Positions 9,808 through 18,061 of a DNA stretch of 64,000 bases are shown here, in pieces. Source of the DNA: Rosenbergiella collisarenosi (lineage in GTDB: Bacteria > Pseudomonadota > Gammaproteobacteria > Enterobacterales > Enterobacteriaceae); NCBI RefSeq assembly GCF_018494085.1, contig NZ_JABBFP010000011.1, forward strand, positions 51,169 through 115,168, given 5' to 3'. The translations under genes and the position numbers were made by a program. Position 1 is the first letter of the stretch; each line of letters begins with the position of its first letter. A model generated the notes under the pieces. It did not search any database. It saw only the letters and a program-made list of their open reading frames with translations, and had not been told where the DNA came from.

Positions 9808-10200
9808 TCAATTATCACCTGGACTATAAATAACAATTAAACATTGTTCTTTATAAACTTTTGCTTTTAATGGCTTCGGTGCAAACCTATATAGATTCAA
9901 TACAGATACTAATGCATCGTGTAACTCACCTTCGAATGAAAGCGCTTCATCTATGCGGTAATCGACATTGGTCAGCCATTTAAGAGACCATCGATCTATT
10001 TTAGGATTATCACATTGCTGAGAAGATACCCAATTCATTATTCCAGATTTCAACGTTTGTTTTTCAGGTACAACCCATTCACCACTATAATGCGGGGGAT
10101 GAATTGTTTGTTTACTAAATCCTATATCTTCTCTCGTTAATGGCGAAGCTAACGAATAAGATCCATAAAGAAATAATAAGAATAGAATATTCTTCTTCAT
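9808..10200 (-). CDS. pilL: PilL-like protein with TcpQ C-terminal domain
   Basis: A 130-residue exported protein (signal peptide to about residue 18, LYGSYSLA). The mature part is essentially one TcpQ/PilL C-terminal domain: TLKSGIMNWVSSQ, then WSLKWLTNVDYRIDEALSFEG, then a final YKEQCLIVIY. R64 PilL is much longer, so this is a short form. TcpQ-type proteins help the secretin reach the outer membrane. It is the first recognised gene of the pil run. Confidence 0.72.
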   Translation of the reverse strand: MKKNILFLLFLYGSYSLASPLTREDIGFSKQTIHPPHYSGEWVVPEKQTLKSGIMNWVSSQQCDNPKIDRWSLKWLTNVDYRIDEALSFEGELHDALVSVLNLYRFAPKPLKAKVYKEQCLIVIYSPGDN

Positions 10201-10257
10201 TAAAATTTTGTTACCTAAGGAGGCTAATCGTGATAAACAAATTAGCCTATAATCACA

Positions 10258-10845
10258 TTATTTATGGATGTTATATGTCGCGTATCGGCTTACTTCAACA
10301 TTAGCATTCCAACGTCCTGCAACGGCATTCCCATCCCACTCATAAAACGTCAGCGAAGGTTGCGCGCATTTTTTACTATAATTCCGCACTATGGCCCCTC
10401 GATATTTTCCTGTGACCCACCGTCTATCAACTACTTGGATTGGTTGAGCAAAGTACCCTGGGGACATTTGAACATTCCAACTGTAATTAGTTGTATAGCT
10501 TTGTTGACGATCGTATTTACCGTTAACTCCAATTAAGCTCAGTGCTCCACCAATGACAGGGATTTTGTCAAGATTCAGAGTCACTCCCACTCCCCAGCTA
10601 TAACCTGTTGTCTGAGATTGCCCCCACATATATGTACAGTTATTTGTACCTGTAGTGGGACACTTGAACACAGGCCCCCGCCATATCCAATCTTCCCAGG
10701 TTTTTCTATTATATTTAGTCTCAAATGCTTTCGAATCTTTTGTAAGAAATACTGGGCCACTATCTTGTGTACACTGACCTGCCAAAGAGACATTTGAAAC
10801 AGTGATAATCATTAACCCTAGTGATAACGATAATTTTTTATTCAT
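10258..10845 (-). CDS. small exported protein, unknown function, upstream of pil
   Basis: A 195-residue protein with a clear signal peptide (MNKKLSLSLGLMIITVSNVSLA) and a good ribosome binding site (AGGAAT). The mature part is rich in Trp, Tyr and Gly, has four cysteines and looks beta-rich (QSYTTNYSWNVQMSPGY). I do not recognise the family. It is 8 bp downstream of another exported protein and 57 bp upstream of pilL in the same direction. By analogy with TcpF and CofJ, secreted proteins encoded with type IVB pili, it could be a pilus-dependent secreted factor; that is inference from position only. Confidence 0.75.
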   Translation of the reverse strand: MNKKLSLSLGLMIITVSNVSLAGQCTQDSGPVFLTKDSKAFETKYNRKTWEDWIWRGPVFKCPTTGTNNCTYMWGQSQTTGYSWGVGVTLNLDKIPVIGGALSLIGVNGKYDRQQSYTTNYSWNVQMSPGYFAQPIQVVDRRWVTGKYRGAIVRNYSKKCAQPSLTFYEWDGNAVAGRWNANVEVSRYATYNIHK

Positions 10846-10853
10846 TTTTATTC

Positions 10854-11372
10854 CTATTGGGAGAAAATATTTTCAACTGTATTGTTATTCTGTGGCCTTT
10901 CTTCCGTGTCTAATTTTTTTATATCATAATTATTTGCATTTGAAATAATTGGTGTCATAGCAAGATTTTTATCTTCTAAACTACCACTAAACATCACTGC
11001 ATCTGCTTGAATAGAATTTTTCATCACTGACATGGCTGTTTTGCTTGCGCTTGATCCAGTACTCAATCCATCAAATATTACTTTTTTCCCCTGTGAAAGA
11101 TAAGTTTTAATTTTATTAATATTAGTAGTGTTTACATTAATATCTTGACCAATGAGAATATAATCAGCATCAGACTCACTAACAGATTCTGAATTTGATC
11201 TCATATAGTTATATACGAAACCATTTTGATCATCTATTTCGTGAATTTTATATTTATTCAATTCGCCTGTATTTATATCACCAGTCGTAGTTGTTGATCC
11301 AACCGCAAATGCAGATGACATACCTACACTCATTGCAATAGTTAGTACAGTACATCTAAGTTTTTTTGACAT
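10854..11372 (-). CDS. small exported protein, unknown function, first gene of the run
   Basis: A 172-residue protein with a signal peptide (MSKKLRCTVLTIAMSVGMSSAFA) and a strong ribosome binding site (AAAGGAG, 7 bp before ATG). The mature part has no cysteine. Its middle (DADYILIGQDINVNTTNI, then GKKVIFDGLSTG) looks like an alpha/beta fold, and the tail is Asn-rich. Not recognised. It heads the co-directional run leading into the pil operon, so the operon promoter is probably just upstream of 11372. Confidence 0.75.
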   Translation of the reverse strand: MSKKLRCTVLTIAMSVGMSSAFAVGSTTTTGDINTGELNKYKIHEIDDQNGFVYNYMRSNSESVSESDADYILIGQDINVNTTNINKIKTYLSQGKKVIFDGLSTGSSASKTAMSVMKNSIQADAVMFSGSLEDKNLAMTPIISNANNYDIKKLDTEERPQNNNTVENIFSQ

Positions 11373-12170
11373 TTAATGCTCCTTTTTCGAAGTAAGATAA
11401 ACATAACGTAAATAGATTTCATTTTTATTATATTTTTTCTCCCATAATGTAAAAAAGTATGAATGATTTACTTTCACAGCCACCTAATTCCTAATTACAA
11501 AAAAAACATAGATGTATGTTCTTAAAAAAGCCATTTCGTAAGTATAAAAATCTTATATTTATGTGTGTCTTTATCCTCGTGAATATAGGTATATCTAATA
11601 TTTATATTTCGATCTTGTAATCTATCATGCAATAAAGTGAGCAAGCTAATTATTCGTAAATTTATTATTAGTCTTATCATGTTTAAATATAGGCGCTTCC
11701 TAAAATATATAATATTATTGATATTGCAGTATTTAATTTATTCAATAAGCATGTAGGTAAAATTTTTAATTTTTAACACCCTGATTACAATGATGGTGCT
11801 TTCGTTAATTTCACAATAAATAACTTATAGTGAACATATGAAATAAATATTTAATTTTTTGTTATTTGTATTTCTCGTAATTCTATTGTGGAATTTTGTT
11901 CTTATTTTTAAATTTATTTTCTGTGAGATATTATGAATATTAAATTATCAAATGTTGTGTCAGTTTATAATTGCGAGCAGAATATAATAAAATTCAGTTA
12001 GGTAATTAAGAAAACGGTTTTGTTCGTTAATCCATATTGACTATCAGAAATAATTTTATTTGACCTGCTATCGTTGCCCATTGGCTAACCCACCTTTGAT
12101 TGGCTGCAACTTCGTTATATCGATAACCCTTAAATATCTCTGTTCTGCTAACTTTTGTACTGTTAAAAGC
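11373..12170. other. AT-rich intergenic region ahead of the pil run
   Basis: About 800 bp of very AT-rich DNA without a convincing gene. The part near 11373-11700 should hold the promoter for the minus-strand exported-protein/pil operon. I see no clear operator, but the base composition (long A/T runs) is what H-NS-silenced regions look like. The last 100 bp approach the 3' end of the DUF6882-like gene. Confidence 0.5.
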
Positions 12171-12653
12171 CTATACACAATGAATACAAGCCTCTGTATC
12201 CCCTCGATCACCGTTCAGATGGCAAGCTAAAGCGGTAAACTCCCATGCCTCATCAATAGATATTGAGATTTCACGTGTCGTCAGTTTTTCCAGGCTATAT
12301 TGTTCACCGAACTCACGTACACGCTGAGCATACTCTCCAATCGACTCGCTTACTGATGGATGGTCCCACCCCCACAGCCAGGTATCTTGTTGGGTATCGT
12401 AGGTACCAATGACTTGAACAGGTGCAGTGACGATGATCCCTTTTTCGTCATTAGTGAAGGTTATCGTCCCTATATCAAGGTCAACACTCCATACAGCGGT
12501 ATCGATACCCCACATAGCAATCGCAGATTGCGTATGCAATTGCATTTCGTTATTGGCTCTCGCAATAGTGAGATCAGGTTCGACAACACTTTCTGCGCCC
12601 TCAGAAGGACTATGGCCTTTCTTTCCCAAAAGCTTATCTAAGAATTTCACCAT
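12171..12653 (-). CDS. DUF6882-like protein
   Basis: A 160-residue cytoplasmic protein. The order of features (WGIDTAVWSVDLDIGTITFTND, then TWLWGWDHPS, then EYAQRVREFGEQY, then EAWEFTALACHL) matches what I know as DUF6882 family proteins, small proteins of unknown function often near TA or toxin loci. The C-terminus (DTEACIHCV) does not follow the family pattern and may be altered. A second, diverged copy begins at 63903 on the other strand. Confidence 0.65.
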   Translation of the reverse strand: MVKFLDKLLGKKGHSPSEGAESVVEPDLTIARANNEMQLHTQSAIAMWGIDTAVWSVDLDIGTITFTNDEKGIIVTAPVQVIGTYDTQQDTWLWGWDHPSVSESIGEYAQRVREFGEQYSLEKLTTREISISIDEAWEFTALACHLNGDRGDTEACIHCV

Positions 12654-12702
12654 TCATACTCTCTCATTGTTTTTAAAAATACCTGAGTTGCCTCGGTAGC
12701 AC

Positions 12703-12990
12703 CTATGAGTCGATACATAGCTGCAACACTTCTGGATGCTTTTCTATGACCACGAGTAACTTCAGGGCAGCCCCACTAGGGCATCTTACGTTAGACTCCC
12801 AGCTTTCAATCAATGGCGTTAATACGCCTAGTGCCTTGGCAAATTCTTCATGGCTCATTCCAGCTTTTAATCTAAGTGCTTTAACGTCAGGAACGTAAAG
12901 ATCAAACAATTTACTCGGTACGCTACCCTCCCACTTCAACTCTTCTTTAGTTAGTGGGGTCTGATTCTGAAGCTTTTCATCTGCTATCAT
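12703..12990 (-). CDS. orphan XRE/HigA-type antitoxin
   Basis: A 95-residue DNA-binding protein. The helix-turn-helix (VKALRLKAGMSHEEFAKALGV, then LIESWESNVRCPSGAA) is the NadS/HigA-type XRE fold. No toxin gene is adjacent on its strand; the nearest toxin, 13141-13491, is divergent and has its own antitoxin. It may be a solitary antitoxin left after toxin loss or a regulator. Confidence 0.7.
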   Translation of the reverse strand: MIADEKLQNQTPLTKEELKWEGSVPSKLFDLYVPDVKALRLKAGMSHEEFAKALGVLTPLIESWESNVRCPSGAALKLLVVIEKHPEVLQLCIDS

Positions 12991-13089
12991 TTGCCCTCAT
13001 TTTTCGTACAGAACGTGATGTAAATAATCCGAATTCGCACAGGTTATTGTGCCCAAAATGGTGATTAAACACTACTTAGATATTCCGCT

Positions 13090-13109
13090 TTATAGCCTTT
13101 ATGCTATAA
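13090..13109 (+). promoter_or_regulatory. TA promoter/operator
   Basis: A 7-bp inverted repeat, TTATAGC - 6 bp - GCTATAA, overlaps a TATAAT-like -10 element 30 bp upstream of the toxin start. The same inverted repeat is kept in the second copy at 61858-61877. This placement suits autorepression by the antitoxin. Confidence 0.6.
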
Positions 13110-13140
13110 TTTTACTGAGTAAAAGGAATGAGGTTTTTCC

Positions 13141-13491
13141 ATGTGGGAAGTGATAACAACAGACGTTTTTGATGAGTGGTTTCTCGCGCAGGAAGAGAGC
13201 TTAAGAGAAGATGTATTGGCTGCTATTGGCGTTCTTGAGGAAATGGGACCGCAGTTAGGTAGACCTTATGTGGATACCTTAAAAGGCTCTGACATTCCTA
13301 ATATGAAAGAGCTGCGGGTACAACATGCGGGGAATCCGATACGTGCCTTTTTTGCTTTTGACCCGATCCGTAGGGCTATCGTGTTATGTGCCGGTGATAA
13401 GACAGGCTTAAACGAAAAGCGGTTTTATCGTGACATGCTCCGCCTTGCAGAAAATGAATACCGAAAACATTTGACCAATTTGGAGAAGTAA
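13141..13491 (+). CDS. RelE/HigB-family (Gp49-like) toxin
   Basis: A 116-residue type II toxin of the phage-derived Gp49/HigB-like group. It starts WEVITTDVFDEWF, has the core GRPYVDTLKGSDIPNMKELR, then IRAFFAFDPIRRAIVLCAGDK and a C-terminal FYRDMLRLAENEY. Such proteins are ribosome-dependent mRNA interferases. The antitoxin follows after 1 bp. A nearly identical copy lies on the minus strand at 61476-61826. Confidence 0.87.
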   Translation: MWEVITTDVFDEWFLAQEESLREDVLAAIGVLEEMGPQLGRPYVDTLKGSDIPNMKELRVQHAGNPIRAFFAFDPIRRAIVLCAGDKTGLNEKRFYRDMLRLAENEYRKHLTNLEK

Positions 13492-13492
13492 T

Positions 13493-13792
13493 ATGTCCTC
13501 TTATAAAGAACTCTTAGCAAAACAAAGTCCTGAAAGTCAGCAACGTATCAAAGAGAAAGTAGAGGCCTTGCGTCAGGAAGTGGTGTTAAGCCAGCTGCGT
13601 GAAGAACTGAGTATCTCACAGACTGAGCTTGCTCAGGCGATTGGCGTATCTCAGCCGACTATAGCCAAAATGGAGCGTCCAGATAACGATCCGCGCTTAT
13701 CGACCTTAAAACGGTATGTTGCTGCATTAGGTGGTGAGCTGAGCATCGATATAACGCTTCCAACAGGAAAGCGAGTAGGTTTTCATCTCTAA
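13493..13792 (+). CDS. XRE-family antitoxin
   Basis: A 99-residue antitoxin with an XRE helix-turn-helix (LSISQTELAQAIGVSQPTIA, then LSTLKRYVAALGGELSI). The N-terminal half (LLAKQSPESQQRIKEKVEAL) should bind the toxin. It is co-transcribed with the toxin at 13141. Two close relatives occur at 55601-55900 and 61175-61474. Confidence 0.87.
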   Translation: MSSYKELLAKQSPESQQRIKEKVEALRQEVVLSQLREELSISQTELAQAIGVSQPTIAKMERPDNDPRLSTLKRYVAALGGELSIDITLPTGKRVGFHL

Positions 13793-13868
13793 TAGTAACC
13801 CACCAGAGTTAACCTAGCGTTTAATGAAAGTGCCCTTACCAATAGGTAGTACTACGGAAGAGGTTTTT

Positions 13869-14357
13869 ATGAAAATCTTTATAAAAATAACATTATTTCT
13901 TTGTGTATCTGTTTTATTAGTGACTTTCTATTATGGGGGATTACAAGAAAGGACCGGTTTTGTATCGGTGCTATTGGTTGGATTGATATTGCTTTTATCA
14001 AAAACACATGGAGTTGTGCATAATGCATCAATCATATCCTTGATAGTCATTTCTGCATATTTTGGGGCAGATGTTGGTCTTTTATTCCTGGTTATATTAG
14101 TAGTGATGGTAGTGCTGTTTTCTATGTTTTTCCTCAATATGGAACTAGATGAAAAAGGAAGGTTTTATTCCTATTCAGGCGAGAGCCAAAGCTCAAAAAA
14201 TACATTTCAAGGTAATTCATTCGGCTCGAATAATGTAGCTAAATCATCAATGAGATCATTCCAGGACCCATCTAATGTAGTGAACCCATCAACTACAGGT
14301 TTGGGGCATAGAGGCGTAAATGGTATGCCAAATCAGTTTAATATAAATCAAAAGTAG
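13869..14357 (+). CDS. small membrane protein with polar C-terminal tail
   Basis: A 162-residue protein from ATG at 13869, preceded by AAGAGG. Three or four transmembrane helices fill residues 1-95 (KITLFLCVSVLLVTFYY, VLLVGLILLLSK, LLFLVILVVMVVLFSMFF), followed by a Ser/Asn/Gly-rich cytoplasmic or periplasmic tail. Not recognised. It sits between a TA pair and a palindrome of the 54-60 kb family, so it may belong to the same class of mobile module. Confidence 0.6.
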   Translation: MKIFIKITLFLCVSVLLVTFYYGGLQERTGFVSVLLVGLILLLSKTHGVVHNASIISLIVISAYFGADVGLLFLVILVVMVVLFSMFFLNMELDEKGRFYSYSGESQSSKNTFQGNSFGSNNVAKSSMRSFQDPSNVVNPSTTGLGHRGVNGMPNQFNINQK

Positions 14358-14407
14358 TGTTTGAGCCTCAGACTCGATCTGGGGCAATCCTACTTCATCT
14401 TGAGGTA

Positions 14408-14421
14408 TTACAGGCCTGTAA
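14408..14421. repeat. cassette palindrome, lone copy
   Basis: TTACAGGCCTGTAA, the same palindrome that separates modules at 54.5-60.5 kb. Here the left arm is of the GGTATTACAGG type and the right arm of the CCTGTAACGG type. The flanking 150 bp match 56010-56200 in inverted orientation. Confidence 0.85.
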
Positions 14422-14458
14422 CGGTCAGTCTTACTTGCCATCGTTCTATGCGCAATTC

Positions 14459-14800
14459 TTAATCTAACCATTTTGCTTTAGTGATCTTTTTATGAAAGAT
14501 GGCTTCATTAAGTGAATCAGGATAGATGTCATAATTGCTTTTAAGGATTTCTTCAGTTTTAAGGGGAAACTTATCGTAATCAAAATCTTCACCGGCCCCC
14601 CCAGAGAGCAATCTCATATAGCACATCATCAACAGTCGTTACGGTACCATCGCCTCTTAGAGAATAGTTAGAAGAGTAATTCCCTCTGATCCTAACATCG
14701 CCATTTTTTATAGCTGATTGCATTAAAGCAATAACTTCTGCTTTAGGTAAAGTAACCCCGCGCACTATCATCCTACCGTATTCTGCCGGACTTGCAGTTG
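14459..14800 (-). pseudogene. truncated, frameshifted gene of unknown function
   Basis: The minus-strand reading from about 14800 gives TTASPAEYGRMIVRGVTLPK and continues to ALWGG. A run of seven G (14585-14593 region) then shifts the frame, and the protein continues as GEDFDYDKFPLKTEEILKSN to AKWLD and a stop at 14459. Six G would restore the frame. The 5' end is cut off at the junction with the SulP fragment near 14797. The last 40 codons also occur, inverted, at about 55985-56098. Family not recognised. Confidence 0.6.
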
Positions 14801-15591
14801 TTGGCCTTCTTGAGTCGATGATGACCGCCACTATCGTGGATGACATGACCGACACGCCAAGCGATAAAAACCGGGAATGCAAAGCTCAGGGTATTGCAAA
14901 TATCTGCACATCCTTTATTGGAGGAATGGCAGGCTGCGCGATGATTGGGCAATCCGTTATTAACGTAAAATCCGGTGGCCGTGGACGGCTTTCAACCCTC
15001 ACGGCGGGCGTGGTACTGCTTTGTCTGATTGTATTTTTGCGGGACTGGGTTTCGCAGATCCCAATGGCGGCACTGGTTGCGGTGATGATCATGGTTTCCA
15101 TCGGGACATTCTCCTGGCGTTCCATTACCAATCTGCGCAGCCATCCACTCTCAACCAGTGTGGTCATGCTCGCTACTGTCGCCGTCGTTGTTGTGACACA
15201 TAACCTGGCCTTTGGTGTGCTGACCGGCGTACTGATAGCCTCGCTCAACTTTGCCACTAAAGTATCCCAGTTTATGAGGGTAACCTCCGTTCTGGAGGGG
15301 ACGATCCGGACGTATACCGTCACCGGCCAAGTATTCTTTGCATCATCAGACCGCTTTACCAGCCATTTTGATTTCCATGAAGCGATTGAGAATGTGATGA
15401 TAGACGTTTCACATGCCCATTTCTGGGATATCACTTCAGTCAGCGCACTGGATAAGGTCGTCATAAAGTTCCGACGGGAAGGGACTGACGTTGAGATCCG
15501 AGGGATGAATGAAGCCACCCGTACTATCATTGATCGTTTCGGAGTTCACGACAAATCCGATGAAGTGGAAAAGCTGATGGGTGGCCATTAA
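14797..15591 (+). pseudogene. SulP anion transporter, C-terminal part
   Basis: About 260 residues equal to the C-terminal half of a SulP transporter: the last transmembrane segments (FIGGMAGCAMIGQSVINVKS, then IPMAALVAVMIMVSIG and LAFGVLTGVLIASLNF) and the STAS domain (VMIDVSHAHFWDITSVSALD). The N-terminal half, including most of the membrane core, is missing, and the break joins an unrelated fragment near 14797. Base composition is clearly more GC-rich than its neighbours, a sign of import. A truncated product from an internal ATG at 14818 is unlikely to transport. Confidence 0.8.
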
Positions 15592-15609
15592 CAGTCAGGA
15601 GACAAGAAC

Positions 15610-16437
15610 ATGAAAAATACCGTTACGGGCTGTGTGGATGGTTCGCCATCAACACGTTCTGTCTGTGAATATGCTGCATGGGCTGCTTGCACCTTTAGTG
15701 TACCGCTTACCTTATTGCACGTTATCGAAAAAGATAATAATCCCGCAATTTCTGCTCTGAGCGGAACCCTCGGCATCGACAGCCAACAATTGCTGACGGA
15801 AGAACTTGTGGAAATCGAAGGCAAACGAAACCGTCTGCTGATGGCCCAGGGAAAATCAATACTCGAAGGTTGCACCAGGTTACTTCAACAGCAGGGGAGC
15901 CAGGATGTGATGTCGTTGCAAAAGCATGGTGATCCGGATGAAATCCTAGCAGAACTGAGCGATATACGTCTTATGGTACTGGGCCGCAAAGGCTCTGAAC
16001 ATCAGGTAGGCTCTCATCTGGAAAACGTGATCCACTTACAGAAGAAACCCCTACTGGTTGTTCCAGATAAGTTCTCGACACCATCCAGAGTGATGTTTGC
16101 TTATGATAGCAGTGAAGAAAGCAGGAAAAATCTGGAGCGCCTGACAGTGAGCCCACTACTGAAAGATCTGCCCTGTCATATTGTCATGATAAATGGTGAC
16201 GAAGGTGAACTTCGGATCGCGCAACAAATTCCACGTAATTCAGGTATCGAAACCAGCTGCGTGCAGCTTACAGATCAGTCTGTCGGGGATGCGCTTATTC
16301 GGTATGGGGAAGAAAATGATATCGATCTGATAGTGTTGGGTGCTTACGGGCACTCCCGACTGAAGCAATTTTTCCTCGGAAGTCATACCGCTGAGATGCT
16401 GGAAAAAACCCAACAGCCACTACTGATACTTCGCTGA
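15610..16437 (+). CDS. tandem universal stress protein
   Basis: A 275-residue protein made of two UspA domains. The first begins VTGCVDGSPSTRSVCEYAAW and ends LQKKPLLVVPDKF; the second (RVMFAYDSSEES) ends with the ATP-binding signature VLGAYGHSRLKQFFLGSHTAEML and QPLLILR. It lies 18 bp after the SulP fragment; SulP-Usp pairs are common, including as cargo of AbaR-type transposons. Base composition matches the SulP fragment, so both came in together. Confidence 0.88.
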   Translation: MKNTVTGCVDGSPSTRSVCEYAAWAACTFSVPLTLLHVIEKDNNPAISALSGTLGIDSQQLLTEELVEIEGKRNRLLMAQGKSILEGCTRLLQQQGSQDVMSLQKHGDPDEILAELSDIRLMVLGRKGSEHQVGSHLENVIHLQKKPLLVVPDKFSTPSRVMFAYDSSEESRKNLERLTVSPLLKDLPCHIVMINGDEGELRIAQQIPRNSGIETSCVQLTDQSVGDALIRYGEENDIDLIVLGAYGHSRLKQFFLGSHTAEMLEKTQQPLLILR

Positions 16438-16580
16438 TACATGGAACTTCTCTGTTAGTCAGTCCAGGATTTAATATCGGTGCGATGTCAGCAGTCCCTG
16501 AACGGGATGTTTCACTGGCATCGCACTTCGTTCTGTATAAAAAACATCCTTAGCGTAGGATATTTTCCGTTTTCCAAGCG

Positions 16581-16599
16581 GCCCCCTATCTGAGGGGGC
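16581..16599 (+). terminator. hairpin after the stress protein gene
   Basis: GCCCCCT - 5 bp - AGGGGGC, a strong GC stem 144 bp after the Usp stop. The T-tract after it is poor (TTGCTGGGCATTTTG), so termination efficiency is uncertain. Confidence 0.5.
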
Positions 16600-16622
16600 T
16601 TGCTGGGCATTTTGTCTTAGAA

Positions 16623-16907
16623 ATGTTCAGCGGAGAGCCTGAACCATGGGAAATGATGGATTGCGATACGTTACATTCTCACTTTAGTCATATGCTCAAA
16701 AATTGGGACGAAAAGTACTACAACCACAATGATTGGTTTTATGGAACGGGTAAACTACCTAGATGGTTGGGGTACTCGCTAGGGTTCAAATTAGTTTCTT
16801 GGTATTTACGTTCAGAAACAACGTCGAAGCCATTGTCGCTCGTAGACATACATCCGGATAAGTTTATAGCCGATTTAAAGAATGGAGGTTGGCTGGATTT
16901 AATATAA
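16623..16907 (+). pseudogene. C-terminal fragment, DUF2268-like
   Basis: A 94-codon open frame whose product (EPWEMMDCDTLHSHFSHML, then GKLPRWLGYSLGFKLVSWYL) looks like the C-terminal end of DUF2268-type putative Zn-protease proteins, where a W/GYxxGxxxV segment follows the HExxH domain. The metal-binding part is absent, so this is probably a remnant. It follows a terminator with no obvious promoter or ribosome binding site. Confidence 0.4.
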
Positions 16908-17160
16908 GCCCCTCTTACGCGCGCAGCTCAAACGCCCTCAGAGCCATTCTGGGACGCAATCCATAAAACTCACAGTCTTACCCCCTAAAAACCGCTCAAA
17001 ATAGCTTAAATAAATCATGAGCCTATGAATCGTTATGCATCCAAGTGACTGATGGATGATTTGAGAATCAATTGTTAATCGAACTTACAAAACTAGGTCA
17101 GTATCTCTCTTTATAAAGAGTAAAGAGGTAAGGCTAATCAGCAAAACTAAGCTTTTTTAT

Positions 17161-17219
17161 TTTACAAATATTTTGTCATGCTTTAGATCTATTTTGTTCG
17201 TTTTACAACTATTTTGTCA
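17161..17219. repeat. direct repeats resembling transposon-end binding sites
   Basis: Two copies of TTTACAAnTATTTTGTCA (17161-17178 and 17202-17219) lie 41 bp apart with a weaker third copy (TCTATTTTGTTC) between them. Tandem 18-20 bp repeats of the TGACAAAAT..TTGTAAA kind are typical of TnsB/TniA-class transposon ends. No transposase of that class is in the window. The rest of 16908-17544 shows nothing else I can name. Confidence 0.45.
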
Positions 17220-17544
17220 GCCTACAATTACAGCGCGCTCAGGTCATACGAATATAACGGCTGGTTATCACCCAACGATGACACAGGGAAAACTATAAAG
17301 CTACGGCCAGCTTTTGTTGACCACTTCAATGTGTAAAGGTAACCAGTATTTTTATTGAGAAATATATATTCTATTAATTGGATGCATTAACCAAAAACGG
17401 TAGGAGATGGCTAATCTAACAATTACACTTGAAAGGAACTTTTCTTGTTGATTTTGTAAGTCTTTTATATCGAGGTTCTAGCCATGAGACTAATATTTTT
17501 AATCAATCAAACACAGTCAATGTTATCTTTTTTCTTGTTACAGT

Positions 17545-17571
17545 GAAAGCCTCCCTAAAATGGAGGCTTTC
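17545..17571 (-). terminator. hairpin downstream of glycine-zipper peptide 1
   Basis: GAAAGCCTCC - 7 bp - GGAGGCTTTC, a perfect 10-bp stem 13 bp after the peptide stop on the minus strand. The downstream T-tract is weak, but the position suits the end of the exporter operon. Confidence 0.55.
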
Positions 17572-17583
17572 AGTGAACCTATA

Positions 17584-17964
17584 CTAACCAATCTTAATTG
17601 GATTCAGTCCAGACTCGATGCCTTTAATGATACCGCCAACCGCGTTACCGAAGGCCGTACCTACAGCACCGATACCTGCACCCGCGATAGCGGCGGCGGC
17701 TCCGCCCGTTGCACCAATTACCGGTGGAGCGACCTGAGTAATGGAGTTATTCACACCCTGAGAGACATTGCCGGCTATGCCTAAACCGCCTTCAACAATG
17801 GAGCCGAACCCTTTACCAACTTCGCCGCCAATTGTGGCGCTTGTCGCACCATTGCGGATACCATCGAATGCCGCACCATAGCCACTACCCGCATTTGAAA
17901 ACGCATCGGCAATTGCACCTGCGCCCGATACTGCTTGAATCTGAGTCACTGTTAATGTTTTCAT
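17584..17964 (-). CDS. glycine-zipper peptide 1 with class II microcin leader
   Basis: A 126-residue precursor from ATG at 17964 (GGAGAATC ahead of it). The leader MKTLTVTQIQAVSGA is the double-glycine (GA) type of class II microcins; cleavage would follow GA. The mature part has no cysteine and is packed with GxxxG-like repeats (GGAAAAIAGAGIGAVGTAFG), ending NPIKIG. It is 76% or more similar by eye to peptide 2. The C39 exporter gene lies just upstream. It could be a pore-forming bacteriocin or a CDZ-type contact-dependent toxin; no immunity gene is adjacent. Confidence 0.82.
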   Translation of the reverse strand: MKTLTVTQIQAVSGAGAIADAFSNAGSGYGAAFDGIRNGATSATIGGEVGKGFGSIVEGGLGIAGNVSQGVNNSITQVAPPVIGATGGAAAAIAGAGIGAVGTAFGNAVGGIIKGIESGLNPIKIG

Positions 17965-18008
17965 GATGATTCTCCAGAACATTTTGGTTAAAGAGAGAGC
18001 TTGCACTA

Positions 18009-18040
18009 TTATGTAAGCAATTTGTAAGGCTCTATGTCAA
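18009..18040 (-). promoter_or_regulatory. promoter of peptide 1, shared motif
   Basis: Minus strand: a consensus -35 TTGACA at 18040-18035, then TAGAGCCTTACAAATTGC and a -10-like TACATA. The same block occurs ahead of peptides 2 and 3 (22183-22214, 29082-29116), which points to joint control. Confidence 0.65.
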
Positions 18041-18061
18041 CATTTAAATGTGTATATATTA

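Noticed and set aside
14886..15530. Minus-strand 214-codon frame opposite the SulP fragment
   Set aside because: The plus-strand STAS and membrane motifs are clear; the antisense frame is an artefact of GC-rich codon usage.
17560..17784. Plus-strand frame over glycine-zipper peptide 1
   Set aside because: Antisense to a well-supported leader-bearing peptide gene with a strong ribosome binding site.
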